Below, piece by piece: positions 43,126 through 51,792 of a DNA stretch of 64,000 nt. Location of the stretch: NCBI GenBank assembly GCA_016712505.1, contig JADJQY010000013.1:124001-188000 (forward strand), read 5' to 3'. The stretch comes from Candidatus Eiseniibacteriota bacterium (GTDB taxonomy: Bacteria; Eisenbacteria; RBG-16-71-46; CAIMUX01). A program made the position numbers and the translations under genes. Numbering within the stretch: the stretch's first letter is position 1; every line of letters begins with the position of its first letter. The notes below the pieces were generated by a model, which was not told the DNA's origin, searched no databases, and saw only the letters and a list, made by a program, of their open reading frames with translations.

Positions 43126-43188
43126 CCGGAGCTGCGCCGGCGCATGGACTGGTAGCCGGAGCTGCGCCGGCGCATGAGCCGGTAGCCG
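43099..43188 (+). repeat. 30-bp minisatellite, three copies, across the DinB gene stop
   Basis: Units 43099-43128, 43129-43158 and 43159-43188 start GAGCTGCGCC and end GGTAGCCG. Each copy contains a TAG in the frame of the DinB gene, so the protein ends in the first. Copy 2 differs by one base from copy 1, and copy 3 has changes near ATGAGCCGG. Confidence 0.9.
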
Positions 43189-43204
43189 GCCGACCAGCGG
43201 CCGA

Positions 43205-44566
43205 TCAGCGGACCGAGACCAGCTCCCGCTCGCGCGACTCGCGCAGACGGATGCGACGGGCCTTGGCCGCCGATTTCCCACTCGCGGCCCGGCGCGCCAT
43301 CGCTTCGAGCTCCTCGACCGCGAGCGGTCTGCGGGTCTCGAGTGAAATCGCGGCGGCCATCCGGCGCGCGTTCTCGCGATACGACGGATCCTCGAGCACG
43401 CGCCGCACTGCGTTCCGCATGGTGCGGGAGAGGGCGCGGGCGGAGAGGCGGATGCCGACCCCGGCGGCGACCACGCGCGCGGCGTTGTCGTTCTGATCGC
43501 GTCCCATCGGAAGGCAGATCACCGGTACGCCGGCGGCCAGCGCCTTCATCAAGGTGCCGTGGCCGGCGTGGGTGACGACGACCGAGGCCTCGCGGAAGAC
43601 CGCGCTGTGCGGGGCGGACGGGACAACGGTCACGTTCCGGGCGGCGTCGAAGTCGGACGGGTCGAGGCTCGGCCCCAGGGTGACGAAGCCGCGCACCGGA
43701 AGCGAGCCGAGCGCCTGGATCGCGCGCTTGAGCGTCCGTCCCTGATTCTGGAATGTCGTGCTGAAGGCGACCGCGACCAACGGATCAGGGTCGAACGCCG
43801 GCCAGGGGGAGCGCCACTCCGGCACCCACGACGGATCGTCGAGTTGCGGGCCGACGTAACGCACGTTCGGCGGCAGCTTGTTCGCCTTGAAATCGAAGCC
43901 GGAGCTGGTCAGGACGAGGATCCGCTCCACGCGCTCCACCTGCTCGTGCAGGGTGCGCAGCGGGACGAGGCCTAGACGGCTCCGGGCGTCGTTCAGGTAC
44001 TCGAACGCGGCCTGCAGCAGCCGGTTGCTCACTCGCTGGTAGGCGGCGTCGCGCAGGCGCCCGAGCGGGCCGCGGGCGGGCTGGAAGCCGGGTCCGAGCG
44101 GCGGCAGGCCCGGCGCCGGATAGGTGTAGATGTTGGGCATCAGGATCGCGGTCGGGATTCCAGCCTTCTCCGCGCCCACCATGCCGCCGAAGAGCATGTT
44201 GTCGACGCAGACCACATCGGCGGGGAACCGCTCGAGCGTGTCGAGGACGTCGCGCGCGAAGTCGTAGGCCGGGCCGAAAAAGAGCCGATCCCGCGCCCGG
44301 AGGAACGAGCCGAGTTGGCCCTTTGCTTCCCACTCGCGCAGCAGATCGGTCTCGGGATCGCGCGAGAGCCGATGCGGCGCGCGGCGGTAGGGAGTGAAGG
44401 AGCAGCCGGCGGCGAGCGCGTCCCCCTCGACGCACGGGTCACCGAGCACCCGGACCTCGTGGCCACGATCGACCAGGCCCTTGGCGATGGCCATCTCCGG
44501 CGGAATGGTCCCGCCCCCTTCCCACACCACGAACAGATACCGACGGGCGTCTGCCCTACGGCTCAT
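43205..44566 (-). CDS. GT1-family glycosyltransferase (UGT-like)
   Basis: A 453-residue GT-B enzyme. The N-terminal acceptor domain starts FVVWEGGGTIPPEMAIAKGLVDRGHEV. The C-terminal donor domain contains VVPSAPHSAVFREASVVVTHAGHGTLMKALAAGVPVICLPMGRDQ, the UGT-type signature for nucleotide-sugar binding. Bacterial relatives glycosylate macrolides, sterols and other small lipophilic molecules. The acceptor is unknown. GGGAGGAA lies seven bases before the ATG. It is convergent with the DinB gene and sits downstream of purEK on the same strand. Confidence 0.85.
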   Translation of the reverse strand: MSRRADARRYLFVVWEGGGTIPPEMAIAKGLVDRGHEVRVLGDPCVEGDALAAGCSFTPYRRAPHRLSRDPETDLLREWEAKGQLGSFLRARDRLFFGPAYDFARDVLDTLERFPADVVCVDNMLFGGMVGAEKAGIPTAILMPNIYTYPAPGLPPLGPGFQPARGPLGRLRDAAYQRVSNRLLQAAFEYLNDARSRLGLVPLRTLHEQVERVERILVLTSSGFDFKANKLPPNVRYVGPQLDDPSWVPEWRSPWPAFDPDPLVAVAFSTTFQNQGRTLKRAIQALGSLPVRGFVTLGPSLDPSDFDAARNVTVVPSAPHSAVFREASVVVTHAGHGTLMKALAAGVPVICLPMGRDQNDNAARVVAAGVGIRLSARALSRTMRNAVRRVLEDPSYRENARRMAAAISLETRRPLAVEELEAMARRAASGKSAAKARRIRLRESRERELVSVR

Positions 44567-44623
44567 TGCGTTTCCTCCCTTGCCCGCCGGTCGGGGGCAG
44601 ATTCGGCAAAGACGGTCGCCATC

Positions 44624-45796
44624 CTAGCATTCCCGCGCGCCAGGTACAGGCAGGATCTCGCCCGGCGCCACTTGCCGCACCAAAGGGGCAGGCAGGTGCG
44701 GTAAAAGATTGGCCGGCAAGTACCTCATGAGATTGCCCAGCCGTCGACGAAGCTCCGGATCGCTCTCGGCCGTGATCGTGACGTGTCCGACCTTGCGTCC
44801 CGGCCGCGGCTGCTTGGCGTAGAGATGCAGGTGAGCGCCCGGGCAGGCGAGGAGGTCGGTGTCGACCGGGAGCGATCCGATGAGGTTGACCATCGCGCTC
44901 TGGCACCGGGAGGCGGTGGCGCCAAGCGGAAGGCCCAGCACGGCGCGGAGATGGTTTTCGAACTGACTCGTCTCCGCCCCCTCGATCGTCCAGTGTCCCG
45001 AGTTGTGGACCCGAGGCGCCATCTCGTTCGCGAACAGCTCGTCGCCCACCTGGAATAGCTCGAGCGCGAGCACTCCCTCGTACTGGAGGGTATCGAGCAG
45101 ACGATGGGCGTACCCCTCGGCGAAAGCCTGCAGTTCAGCCTCGACCGCTGCCGGGGCGAGCGAGAGACGGAGGATCCCATCCCCATGGTGGTTCTCCACC
45201 AGCGGGTAGAACACCGTCCCTCCCCAGGCGTCGCGCGCGCCGATGATCGAGAGTTCGCGGCGGAAGCGGACGAACCCCTCGAGAATCAACGGCTGGGCGC
45301 CGAGCGCGCGCCAGGCGGTCTCCAGATCTCCGGTCTGCGTCGCGACCCACTGACCCTTGCCGTCGTACCCGTGCCGACGGGTCTTGATCACCGCAGGGAG
45401 GCCGATCTCCGCCGCCGCCTGTTTCAGGTCCAGGGGGGTCTCGATGCTCCGAAACGGGGCGGTCGGGATTCCGAGTTCCGTGAACAGCTGCTTCTCGATC
45501 AACCGGTCCTGCGACCGCTCGAGCGCCAGCGCGCCCGGGGCGACCGGCCGCTCGCTCGCGATCCGAGCGACTGCCGCGGCGGGCACGTTCTCGAACTCGA
45601 AGGTCACGCGATCGACGGACGCGACGAAGCGCGCCATGGCGTCCGGGTCGTCGAACGAGGCACGGGTGAAGCCCCCCAGCCCCGCCACCGATTCTCCCTC
45701 CCCCGGATCGAGGAAGTGAAAGCTATGCCCCATCGGGAGGCCGGCCAGGGCCAGCATCCGACCGAGCTGTCCGGCGCCCAGAATGCCGATCTTCAT
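44624..45796 (-). CDS. purK: 5-(carboxyamino)imidazole ribonucleotide synthase
   Basis: A 390-residue ATP-grasp enzyme, AIR + ATP + bicarbonate to N5-CAIR. It starts IGILGAGQLGRMLALAG and contains the ATP-grasp segments VIKTRRHGYDGKGQ and LILEGFVRFRRELS, then LALELFQVGDELFANEMAPRVHNSGHWTIEGA, the PurK signature. Length is normal. It follows purE by 42 bp in a purEK operon. Confidence 0.96.
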   Translation of the reverse strand: MKIGILGAGQLGRMLALAGLPMGHSFHFLDPGEGESVAGLGGFTRASFDDPDAMARFVASVDRVTFEFENVPAAAVARIASERPVAPGALALERSQDRLIEKQLFTELGIPTAPFRSIETPLDLKQAAAEIGLPAVIKTRRHGYDGKGQWVATQTGDLETAWRALGAQPLILEGFVRFRRELSIIGARDAWGGTVFYPLVENHHGDGILRLSLAPAAVEAELQAFAEGYAHRLLDTLQYEGVLALELFQVGDELFANEMAPRVHNSGHWTIEGAETSQFENHLRAVLGLPLGATASRCQSAMVNLIGSLPVDTDLLACPGAHLHLYAKQPRPGRKVGHVTITAESDPELRRRLGNLMRYLPANLLPHLPAPLVRQVAPGEILPVPGAREC

Positions 45797-45838
45797 GCGT
45801 ACCGAAAGGTCATGGGGGTGGGGGGTGAACGGTCGCGC

Positions 45839-46324
45839 CTAGCGCGGATCCGGTTCGGCGAGGACCTTGGCGGTCTGGTTCGCGCGGAAGGCCCGGAGCC
45901 GGTCGGCGATCTCGGGGCGGGATCGGCTGACGATCGCGGCCGCGAGAAGGGCGGCGTTGATCGCGCCGGCCTGGCCGATGGCCAGGGTCCCCACCGGAAT
46001 CCCGGCCGGCATCTGAACGATGGAGAGCAGGGAGTCCATGCCGGAGAGCGCCTTCGACTGCACCGGCACCCCGAGGACCGGGACGATCGTCTTGGCTGCG
46101 GTCATCCCGGGCAGGTGGGCTGCGCCGCCGGCCCCGGCGATGATCACCTCGATTCCGCGCGCCTCAGCGCTCGTCGCGTACTCGAAGAGCAGGTCCGGAG
46201 TGCGGTGTGCGGAGACGACCCGCACCTCGTGCGGCACGCCCAGCTGCTCGAGCATCTCGCTCGCGCCCCGGAGGGTCTCCCAGTCGGACCGCGAGCCCAT
46301 GATCACCGCGACGATCGGTTCCAT
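45839..46324 (-). CDS. purE: N5-carboxyaminoimidazole ribonucleotide mutase
   Basis: A 161-residue class I PurE that converts N5-CAIR to CAIR. Motifs: IMGSRSDWET, VVSAHRTPD, IAGAGGAAHLPGM and the GVPVQS..LSGMDSLLSIVQMP block. The ATG at 46324 gives the standard N-terminus; a start ten codons earlier is unlikely. It is the first gene of the purEK operon. Two perfect inverted repeats lie about 107-163 bases upstream. Confidence 0.97.
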   Translation of the reverse strand: MEPIVAVIMGSRSDWETLRGASEMLEQLGVPHEVRVVSAHRTPDLLFEYATSAEARGIEVIIAGAGGAAHLPGMTAAKTIVPVLGVPVQSKALSGMDSLLSIVQMPAGIPVGTLAIGQAGAINAALLAAAIVSRSRPEIADRLRAFRANQTAKVLAEPDPR

Positions 46325-46430
46325 GTTCCGCAGTGTAGCCGACTTCCATTCCACCCGCAGCGGACCTTTGACCTGGAGGGGATTCGCACCTTGGTCGCGC
46401 CCGTCCGGCGCGCCGATCAGAGCGACGCCG

Positions 46431-46487
46431 AACTCTGTCCGGACAGAGTTCCCGAAATCGGTAAAATAATACGGAGCATTATTTTAC
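46431..46487. promoter_or_regulatory. Twin perfect inverted repeats upstream of purE
   Basis: AACTCTGTCCGGACAGAGTT (46431-46450) is a perfect 20-bp palindrome. Ten bases on, GTAAAATAAT (46461-46470) and ATTATTTTAC (46478-46487) form a perfect 10-bp inverted repeat around ACGGAGC. The second is strikingly AT-rich for this genome. Candidates are an operator pair with promoter, or a site left by an excised element. The binding factor is unknown. Confidence 0.55.
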
Positions 46488-46528
46488 GTGGATGGTAGGC
46501 CGTGCCGATCCGCCTTCCCGAAACGGGC

Positions 46529-46558
46529 GACGGCGCCCGAGCGAACTCGGGCGCCGTC
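46529..46558. terminator. Strong hairpin between purE and the pruA gene
   Basis: GACGGCGCCCGAG (46529-46541) pairs perfectly with CTCGGGCGCCGTC (46546-46558) around a CGAA tetraloop. On the plus strand it is followed by TCTTCGTGG; on the minus strand by GCCCGTTTCGGG. It most likely ends the pruA transcript, about 180 bases after its stop. Confidence 0.65.
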
Positions 46559-46587
46559 TCTTCGTGGATCTGTCGTGGGGGCCGCTG

Positions 46588-46713
46588 CGGGTCGCCGGTA
46601 GCCTCGGGGTTGCCGGCAGCCTCGGCGTTGTCAGCTGCCTCGGCGCTGCCAGCTGCCCGGGCGTTGCCAGCTGCCCGGGCGCTGCCACCTGCCCGGGCGT
46701 TGCCAGCTGCCCG
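46588..46713. repeat. 18-bp minisatellite, seven copies, downstream of pruA
   Basis: Seven 18-bp units of the type GGCGTTGCCAGCTGCCCG run from 46588 to 46713. The left units are more diverged (GGTAGCCTC) than the right. The repeat is open in several frames and could encode a six-residue repeat, but no start, ribosome binding site or family supports a gene. Confidence 0.88.
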
Positions 46714-46735
46714 GGCCCCACGATCCGATCCGAAC

Positions 46736-48346
46736 CTAGCCCATCCAGCCCCACTGGCCCGGCTTGCGCAGGACGCGCGCGTGACGGCGGGTGACCGAAC
46801 CCTGGCTCAGGAACTGCAGGAGGTACCAGGCACCGCCGGCCTTGTAGTTGGTGCCGCTGGCGCCATCACCACCGAACGGCTGCTGGTCGACGACCGCGCC
46901 GGTGGTCTTGCGGTTGATGTAGAAGTTGCCCGCGTGCTCCCCCAGGATCGGGACGTACTTCGCGAGGAAGTTCTCGTCGCTCGACCAGACCGCGCCGGTC
47001 AGCTTGTAGGTGTTGCTGCGGATGATCCGGAGAGCGTGTTCCACGTCGTCGACCACCCGGACGGTGGTCACCGGGCCGAAGATCTCGACGTTCACCAGCT
47101 CATGCGCGTCGGCGTCGACCTCGAACAGGGTCGGCTGGATCCAGAAGCCCTTCGTCTTGCTGAACTCCCCGCCGCAGATCGTCTTGACCTTCGGGTCCTT
47201 CAGTCCGCGCTCGATGAAGCCCGAGATATCGTTGAACGCCGATTCGTTGACCACCGGACCCATGTCGGTCGAACGCTCGAGAACGTCGCCGACCTTGAAC
47301 GACTTCATCTGCTCGAGCAGGGCCGCCTTCAGATCGGGCCAGATCTTCCGATGGGGGAGGACCAGGCTGTTGGCCGAGCACTTCTGTCCCGAGCGTCCGA
47401 AAGCGCCGGCGATGATGCAGGCGGCGACATCCCAGACGTCGCACTCCTTGTCCACGTACATGAAGTCCTTGCCGCCGGTCTCGGCCACGAAGCGGGGGAA
47501 GTGCGGTCGGCGCAGCTCCTTGTTGTACAACACCGAGCCGATGTCGAGCGCGGTGTCGTATCCGCCGGTGAAGTTGAGCGCGCTCAGCTCCGGATGATTA
47601 AGCACCTGGGGCATGACGACTGCGCCGGAGCCGGTGATCATGTTGATCACTCCAGGCGGGAATCCGGCGTCGGCGATCGCCTTCATCAGCATCCAGGAGG
47701 TGAGGGGCGCGTCGGAAGAAGGCTTCCAGACGACGGTATTGCCGCAGATCGCCATCACCGTGGGCAGGTTGTAGCCGATGGCGATCGGGAAGTTGAACGG
47801 GGTGATCCCCGAGGTGAATCCCTTGAGCGGGCGGAGGTTCATGATGTTGGTCTCGGACGGGCCGTCGCCCATCTGGGTCTGCGAGAGCTCGTACATCCAG
47901 AAGCTGTTGAACCGGATGAAATCGATCATCTCGGCCCACTCCACTCCGACCTCGTTCGCGATGTAGCCGCATTCCTTCGCCGCGACCGCCATGAACTCGT
48001 AACGGCGTTCGTAGAGGATCCACTCCAGGTCGCGGAACTTTTGCAGGCGCGATTCGAGCGGCAGCGCGGCCCACGCCTCCTTCGCGCCCAGAGCCGCCTC
48101 GACCGCCATGGTGGCATGTTCCTTGGTCGCCTTCTGACCGAGGCAGAAGACCTCTCCATTGGTCGGATCGAGCGACTTGATCTTGTCGCCCGACTTCACT
48201 TCCTGACCGCCGATCCACATCGGCACTTCAAAGCCGCGAGGAATGTTGGCGGCCGCGGAAGCGAAGGCATTCCAGGCCGCGTCGTCGGTCTTGTAGAGAG
48301 GCCAGGCCTGATTCGCGGGCTTCCGCATCGAAATGTTCTTGCTCAT
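46736..48346 (-). CDS. pruA: L-glutamate gamma-semialdehyde (1-pyrroline-5-carboxylate) dehydrogenase
   Basis: A 536-residue NAD-dependent aldehyde dehydrogenase of the P5C dehydrogenase group, the second step of proline oxidation to glutamate. Motifs: TPFNFPIAI, VWKPSSDAP, GVINMITGSG, LNFTGGYDTALDI, catalytic Glu289 (FVAETGGKD), Cys323 (SGQKCSANS) and EIFGPVTTV. The C-terminal oligomerisation tail is GGDGASGTNYKAGG.... AAAGGAG is six bases before the ATG at 48346. No proline dehydrogenase gene is nearby. Confidence 0.93.
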   Translation of the reverse strand: MSKNISMRKPANQAWPLYKTDDAAWNAFASAAANIPRGFEVPMWIGGQEVKSGDKIKSLDPTNGEVFCLGQKATKEHATMAVEAALGAKEAWAALPLESRLQKFRDLEWILYERRYEFMAVAAKECGYIANEVGVEWAEMIDFIRFNSFWMYELSQTQMGDGPSETNIMNLRPLKGFTSGITPFNFPIAIGYNLPTVMAICGNTVVWKPSSDAPLTSWMLMKAIADAGFPPGVINMITGSGAVVMPQVLNHPELSALNFTGGYDTALDIGSVLYNKELRRPHFPRFVAETGGKDFMYVDKECDVWDVAACIIAGAFGRSGQKCSANSLVLPHRKIWPDLKAALLEQMKSFKVGDVLERSTDMGPVVNESAFNDISGFIERGLKDPKVKTICGGEFSKTKGFWIQPTLFEVDADAHELVNVEIFGPVTTVRVVDDVEHALRIIRSNTYKLTGAVWSSDENFLAKYVPILGEHAGNFYINRKTTGAVVDQQPFGGDGASGTNYKAGGAWYLLQFLSQGSVTRRHARVLRKPGQWGWMG

Positions 48347-48473
48347 ATCGGCTCCTTTCACCGGGGAGCGCGCGAGGAAACGGCGCGCTCTTCCGGCCCA
48401 TCCTAGACGGGCGCAAGGGGGCGGACAACCCGGGCCGGGGGGATTCGAGCGGAAGCGTCGAGGAGCGAGCCGC

Positions 48474-50126
48474 CTACGGAAGGCGCAGCACGCGCAGGGT
48501 GGGCGCGTCGGCGCCTGTGCCGGGGTGGCGTCCGGTTGCGGCACGTAGGTAATAGACGCCCGCGGCGGCGCGCCGCCCCGCAGCGTCCCGACCGTCCCAG
48601 CGCCACTCGAGGTTCGAAGCGTCGATCTCGCCCGCCAGGTTGCGAACCACCCGGCCCGCCGCATCGACGATCTGCAGGCTCATCCCCCGGGCGCCTACCG
48701 CCGCCGGATCCTGGTCCCGCCTCGGACCGACCAGCGACACCCGGACCTCCCCACGGAACGGATTCGGCTCGGCCCGGAGCCTCCACCTCGAGCCCGGCGC
48801 ATCCCCCTCGAGCCCGTCCGGATCGACACCTGCCGTCAGACATCCGACCCCGAAGGCGCCGATCTGTCCGCAGGTCGGATCGAGAACGCAGGGCGAGGTC
48901 TCCTGCAGGTGATAGTCGCGGTCGAAGGCGGAACAGAATCGGGGATCGACCTCGAGGTTGCCGCTCCCCGACCCTTGCCCGTCGAGACACCCCACGTAGT
49001 TCCCCCCGGAGTTACCGAAGAGATTGCAGCAGGAGACGGAGGGGACGTTCCCCGGCGCGAGGTCGATACACTCGAGCGCGGCGCCTCCCTCGGTGAACGC
49101 GATGATGGTGCGATCGAGGCTCACGTTCACCGGGAGGACGTCCCAGGTGCGGCGCACCCGGATCGCAGGGCCACCCGCCATGTCCGCGATGGTCGAGTTG
49201 GTGATCGCCAGCGCGACGTCGCCGGAGAATCCGACGGTGAAGTCGACCGCAGGTGCGGTACTCGCCGCGATCAGGGAGCGATCCAGGATCACGAACGCGT
49301 CGAACGCCGCGATCGGAGGAGCCGCATTGTCCACCAGGCGACAACCGCTGAACGTCGTGGCCTGAGGGAAGAACAGGTAGTAGCAATCGATCACGGCCGA
49401 GCCGTCGGGGGTGGTATTGCCGGTGAAGAGGCAGTCCTGAAAGGTCATCGCCACCGAGGAGGCCACCGTGTCCAGGTTGTCGCGGAACTCGCAGTTCGAG
49501 AAGGCGAAGGTTCCTTCGACGTCGCCGAAGAGGAGTCCCTGTCCCCGGCGGATGATGCACTGCTCGAACTGATAGCTCGTGCCGCCGATCGCGATCGCGA
49601 CCTGGTACGGCGCCTCGAAGATGCAGTTCACGAACTGCAGGTCGCTCTTCTTCGCGTCGCAGCCAAACGCATGAACGAACTGGATCCCTTCGAAGCGCGG
49701 GGCCGCTCCGCCGCTGAAGCCGATCGGCCCCGCCGCGCAGTCGATCCGACAGGCTTCAGGGTCTCCCGACACCGACTGCACCGTGACCGACTTTGCGTTC
49801 AGCGCCAGGTTGGCGTTCCCCGGACCGACGAACAGCCCGTCCTCCAGTTCGATCACATCCCCTGACGCGGAGGCGTTCCAGGCCGCCTGGATGTTCGGAT
49901 AGGCGCCAAACCCGTCGGGCCAGACCCGCCGGACGGCGGCCTCGGAGCCAGAAGGGAGCAGGAACGCCGCTGCCGCTGCGGTAAATACCGCGCGGACCGC
50001 ACGGGCCGTCGCTGCCCCGCCTCCGGGTGCTGTCCGCGCGCCTTGCTCCCGGCTCTCGCCGATCAGGTGGGCCAATTGGCGCAGTCGCGGCTGGACGGTG
50101 CGGACCGGGGGATGCGTTCGGACCAT
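48474..50126 (-). CDS. Exported right-handed beta-helix protein with C-terminal FlgD-Ig/T9SS-type domain
   Basis: A 550-residue protein. A basic N-terminal stretch precedes a hydrophobic segment (AVFTAAAAAFLLPSGSEA), a late but plausible signal peptide. The body (about 65-450) has parallel-beta-helix repeats: IQAAWNASASGDVIELEDGLF, VTVQSVSG, FVNCIFEAP, FEQCIIRRG, FSNCEFRDN, FQDCLFTGN. It ends with CGQIGAFGVGC and the sorting-type domain (AEPNPFRGEVRVSLVG, RWDGRDAAGRRAAAGVYYLRA). This type of protein is usually a surface carbohydrate-binding or lyase-like protein; no catalytic residues are recognised. GGAGGT lies seven bases before the ATG. Confidence 0.8.
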   Translation of the reverse strand: MVRTHPPVRTVQPRLRQLAHLIGESREQGARTAPGGGAATARAVRAVFTAAAAAFLLPSGSEAAVRRVWPDGFGAYPNIQAAWNASASGDVIELEDGLFVGPGNANLALNAKSVTVQSVSGDPEACRIDCAAGPIGFSGGAAPRFEGIQFVHAFGCDAKKSDLQFVNCIFEAPYQVAIAIGGTSYQFEQCIIRRGQGLLFGDVEGTFAFSNCEFRDNLDTVASSVAMTFQDCLFTGNTTPDGSAVIDCYYLFFPQATTFSGCRLVDNAAPPIAAFDAFVILDRSLIAASTAPAVDFTVGFSGDVALAITNSTIADMAGGPAIRVRRTWDVLPVNVSLDRTIIAFTEGGAALECIDLAPGNVPSVSCCNLFGNSGGNYVGCLDGQGSGSGNLEVDPRFCSAFDRDYHLQETSPCVLDPTCGQIGAFGVGCLTAGVDPDGLEGDAPGSRWRLRAEPNPFRGEVRVSLVGPRRDQDPAAVGARGMSLQIVDAAGRVVRNLAGEIDASNLEWRWDGRDAAGRRAAAGVYYLRAATGRHPGTGADAPTLRVLRLP

Positions 50127-50323
50127 CGAGGGACCTCCAGCGAGCGGATGGATGCAGCGGCAGAGAGGAAAGCGTAGCAGGTAGTACGTCCGGGCGGCAA
50201 TCATCCCGGGAGCAGTCTCATGAAGGCGCAGGAGCTCTCCGCCCGGAGTCTGGGAGCGATTCGTTCTCCGCCGCGCGGGCGATCTGCTCTACGATCGAGG
50301 ACACATCCACCCGTGAGGAGCAC

Positions 50324-50641
50324 GTGCCGAACCAACCCGATGACCGCCCGACGCCCCAGACTGCGCGTCCCGGCGCTGCCGACGAGCCACCCGACGCGAT
50401 CGATCCCTGGGCCCAACCGCGGCATCCCAGCATCCGCCTCGATCAGTTCCTGAAGTGGCAGGGACTCTGCGACACCGGAGGCCAGGCGAAAATCCGCATC
50501 CAGTACGGAGAAGTGATGGTCAACGGCGAGGTGGAAACGCGCCGCGGTCGCACTCTCTATGTCGGCGACTGCGTCGAACTCGAGGGGCGGAAGGTGATGG
50601 TGGAGCTGGCGGAGCCGGGGGGCACCGGGAACGAGGGCTGA
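50324..50641 (+). CDS. S4-domain RNA-binding protein (YbcJ/RlbA-like)
   Basis: A 105-residue protein. After about 38 Pro-rich residues an S4 domain covers the rest: IRLDQFLKWQGLCDTGGQAK, IQYGEVMVNGEVETRRGRTL and GDCVELEGRKVMVEL. Small S4 proteins of this type bind rRNA. The GTG start has GAGGAG close upstream; a frame open to 50027 overlaps the divergent beta-helix gene and is not used. The C-terminal end runs to a minisatellite. Confidence 0.85.
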   Translation: MPNQPDDRPTPQTARPGAADEPPDAIDPWAQPRHPSIRLDQFLKWQGLCDTGGQAKIRIQYGEVMVNGEVETRRGRTLYVGDCVELEGRKVMVELAEPGGTGNEG

Positions 50642-50653
50642 CCCGCCGCCGCG

Positions 50654-50725
50654 CCGCGACGTACCGCTTCGCCGCGACGTGGCGCTTCGCCGCGACGTGG
50701 CGCTTCGCCGCGACGTGGCGTAGCG
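50654..50725. repeat. 18-bp minisatellite, four copies
   Basis: Units 50654-50671, 50672-50689, 50690-50707 and 50708-50725 follow CCGCGACGTGGCGCTTCG. The two middle units are identical; the outer ones differ by 2-3 bases. They lie between the converging S4 and SPFH genes. Confidence 0.9.
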
Positions 50726-50744
50726 ACGGATCACCGCGTCGCCC

Positions 50745-51623
50745 CTAGTTGTTCCCCAGAATCAGCGGCATCCCTTCCTTGCCCGCGCCGATCACGACCA
50801 CCTTGGCGTTGGGGGAGCGGGCCATCTCGAGGGTGGCCTCGATGCCCTTCCAGCGGAGCACCTCGTCGTTCAGGCCGGAGGCGATGATGCGCTGGAAGTC
50901 GGCGATGCCGGCGGCCTCGATCCGCTTGCGGTCTGCTTCCTGACTTTCCTTCAGGAGCACGAACTCCATCCGCTGGCTCTCCTGTTCGGCCTGGAGCTTC
51001 TCCTCGATCGCACCGGCGAGGCGGTCGGGAAGGGTGAGTTTGCGCAGCGGGGTCGACTCGATCATAATCCCGCGCGGTTCGACCAGCTTCTGCAGGTCGG
51101 CAGTGATCAGGTGCGCGAGTTGCTCGCGCTCGGAAGTGTAGAGCGCCTTCGATTCGTAGGATGCAGTGACCCCGCGGGTGACCGAGCGGAACTGAGGTTC
51201 GAGAATGACCGGGACGTACTCCTCCCCGACCGTGCGGTAGACGGTGGGGGCCTGTTCCGGGTCGAGATGGAAGAGCACGCTGATCTCGATCACCATCGCG
51301 AGCCCTTCCTTGGAAGGGACGTCCATCGTCTCCTTGATCTCGAGGGTCTTGATCGTCATGTTGACCACCCGCGCGAACGGGTTGACCAGGTGGATGCCGG
51401 CCCGGAGCGCACGCGGGGCGACGCTGCCGAAGAGGTCGACCACTCCAACGTTCCCGGCCGGGATGACCCGGATCCACTGACCGATCGCAACCGCCGAGAA
51501 GACCACCGCGACTACGGTCATGACGAACGCGGCTCCGCCCGAGCCCTTGGTCTGCTGACGACGGACCCCGGCGGCCGCAGCGAAGGCGCCGATGGCGACC
51601 AGAAGCGCGACTATGAACAGCAT
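50745..51623 (-). CDS. SPFH/prohibitin-family membrane protein
   Basis: A 292-residue protein. Two N-terminal hydrophobic segments (1-20 and 31-52), then an SPFH domain (RVIPAGNVGVVDLFGSV, PFARVVNMTIKTLEIKETMDVPSKEGL, VYRTVGEEYVPVILEPQFRS) and a coiled coil rich in Glu/Gln (KLQAEQESQRMEFVLLKESQEADRKRIEA). Such proteins form membrane-bound rings and scaffold membrane proteases. The substrate or partner is not known. GGGAGGG lies upstream of the ATG. Confidence 0.88.
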   Translation of the reverse strand: MLFIVALLVAIGAFAAAAGVRRQQTKGSGGAAFVMTVVAVVFSAVAIGQWIRVIPAGNVGVVDLFGSVAPRALRAGIHLVNPFARVVNMTIKTLEIKETMDVPSKEGLAMVIEISVLFHLDPEQAPTVYRTVGEEYVPVILEPQFRSVTRGVTASYESKALYTSEREQLAHLITADLQKLVEPRGIMIESTPLRKLTLPDRLAGAIEEKLQAEQESQRMEFVLLKESQEADRKRIEAAGIADFQRIIASGLNDEVLRWKGIEATLEMARSPNAKVVVIGAGKEGMPLILGNN

Positions 51624-51792
51624 GATCCTGCCCTCCCTGGCTTGGAATCGTCCGACCGCAGATCGGTCTTTGGGGCGACGGCAGACCCGCCGGCCCGGTG
51701 GAAACCGTAAGCGAACCGAACGATCTCCTCCTCCGGATGTTTTCGGCCGAATTGGGGCCGGGCCTTACCGCGGATCGGCCAGGCAGTTCCCC

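Noticed and set aside
46479..46794. Small genes encoding hexapeptide repeats on either strand of the 46588-46713 array
   Set aside because: No ribosome binding site or conserved domain, and the region is best explained as a minisatellite.
43099..50725. Tandem arrays considered as CRISPR
   Set aside because: Units are directly adjacent with no spacers, and no cas genes are nearby.
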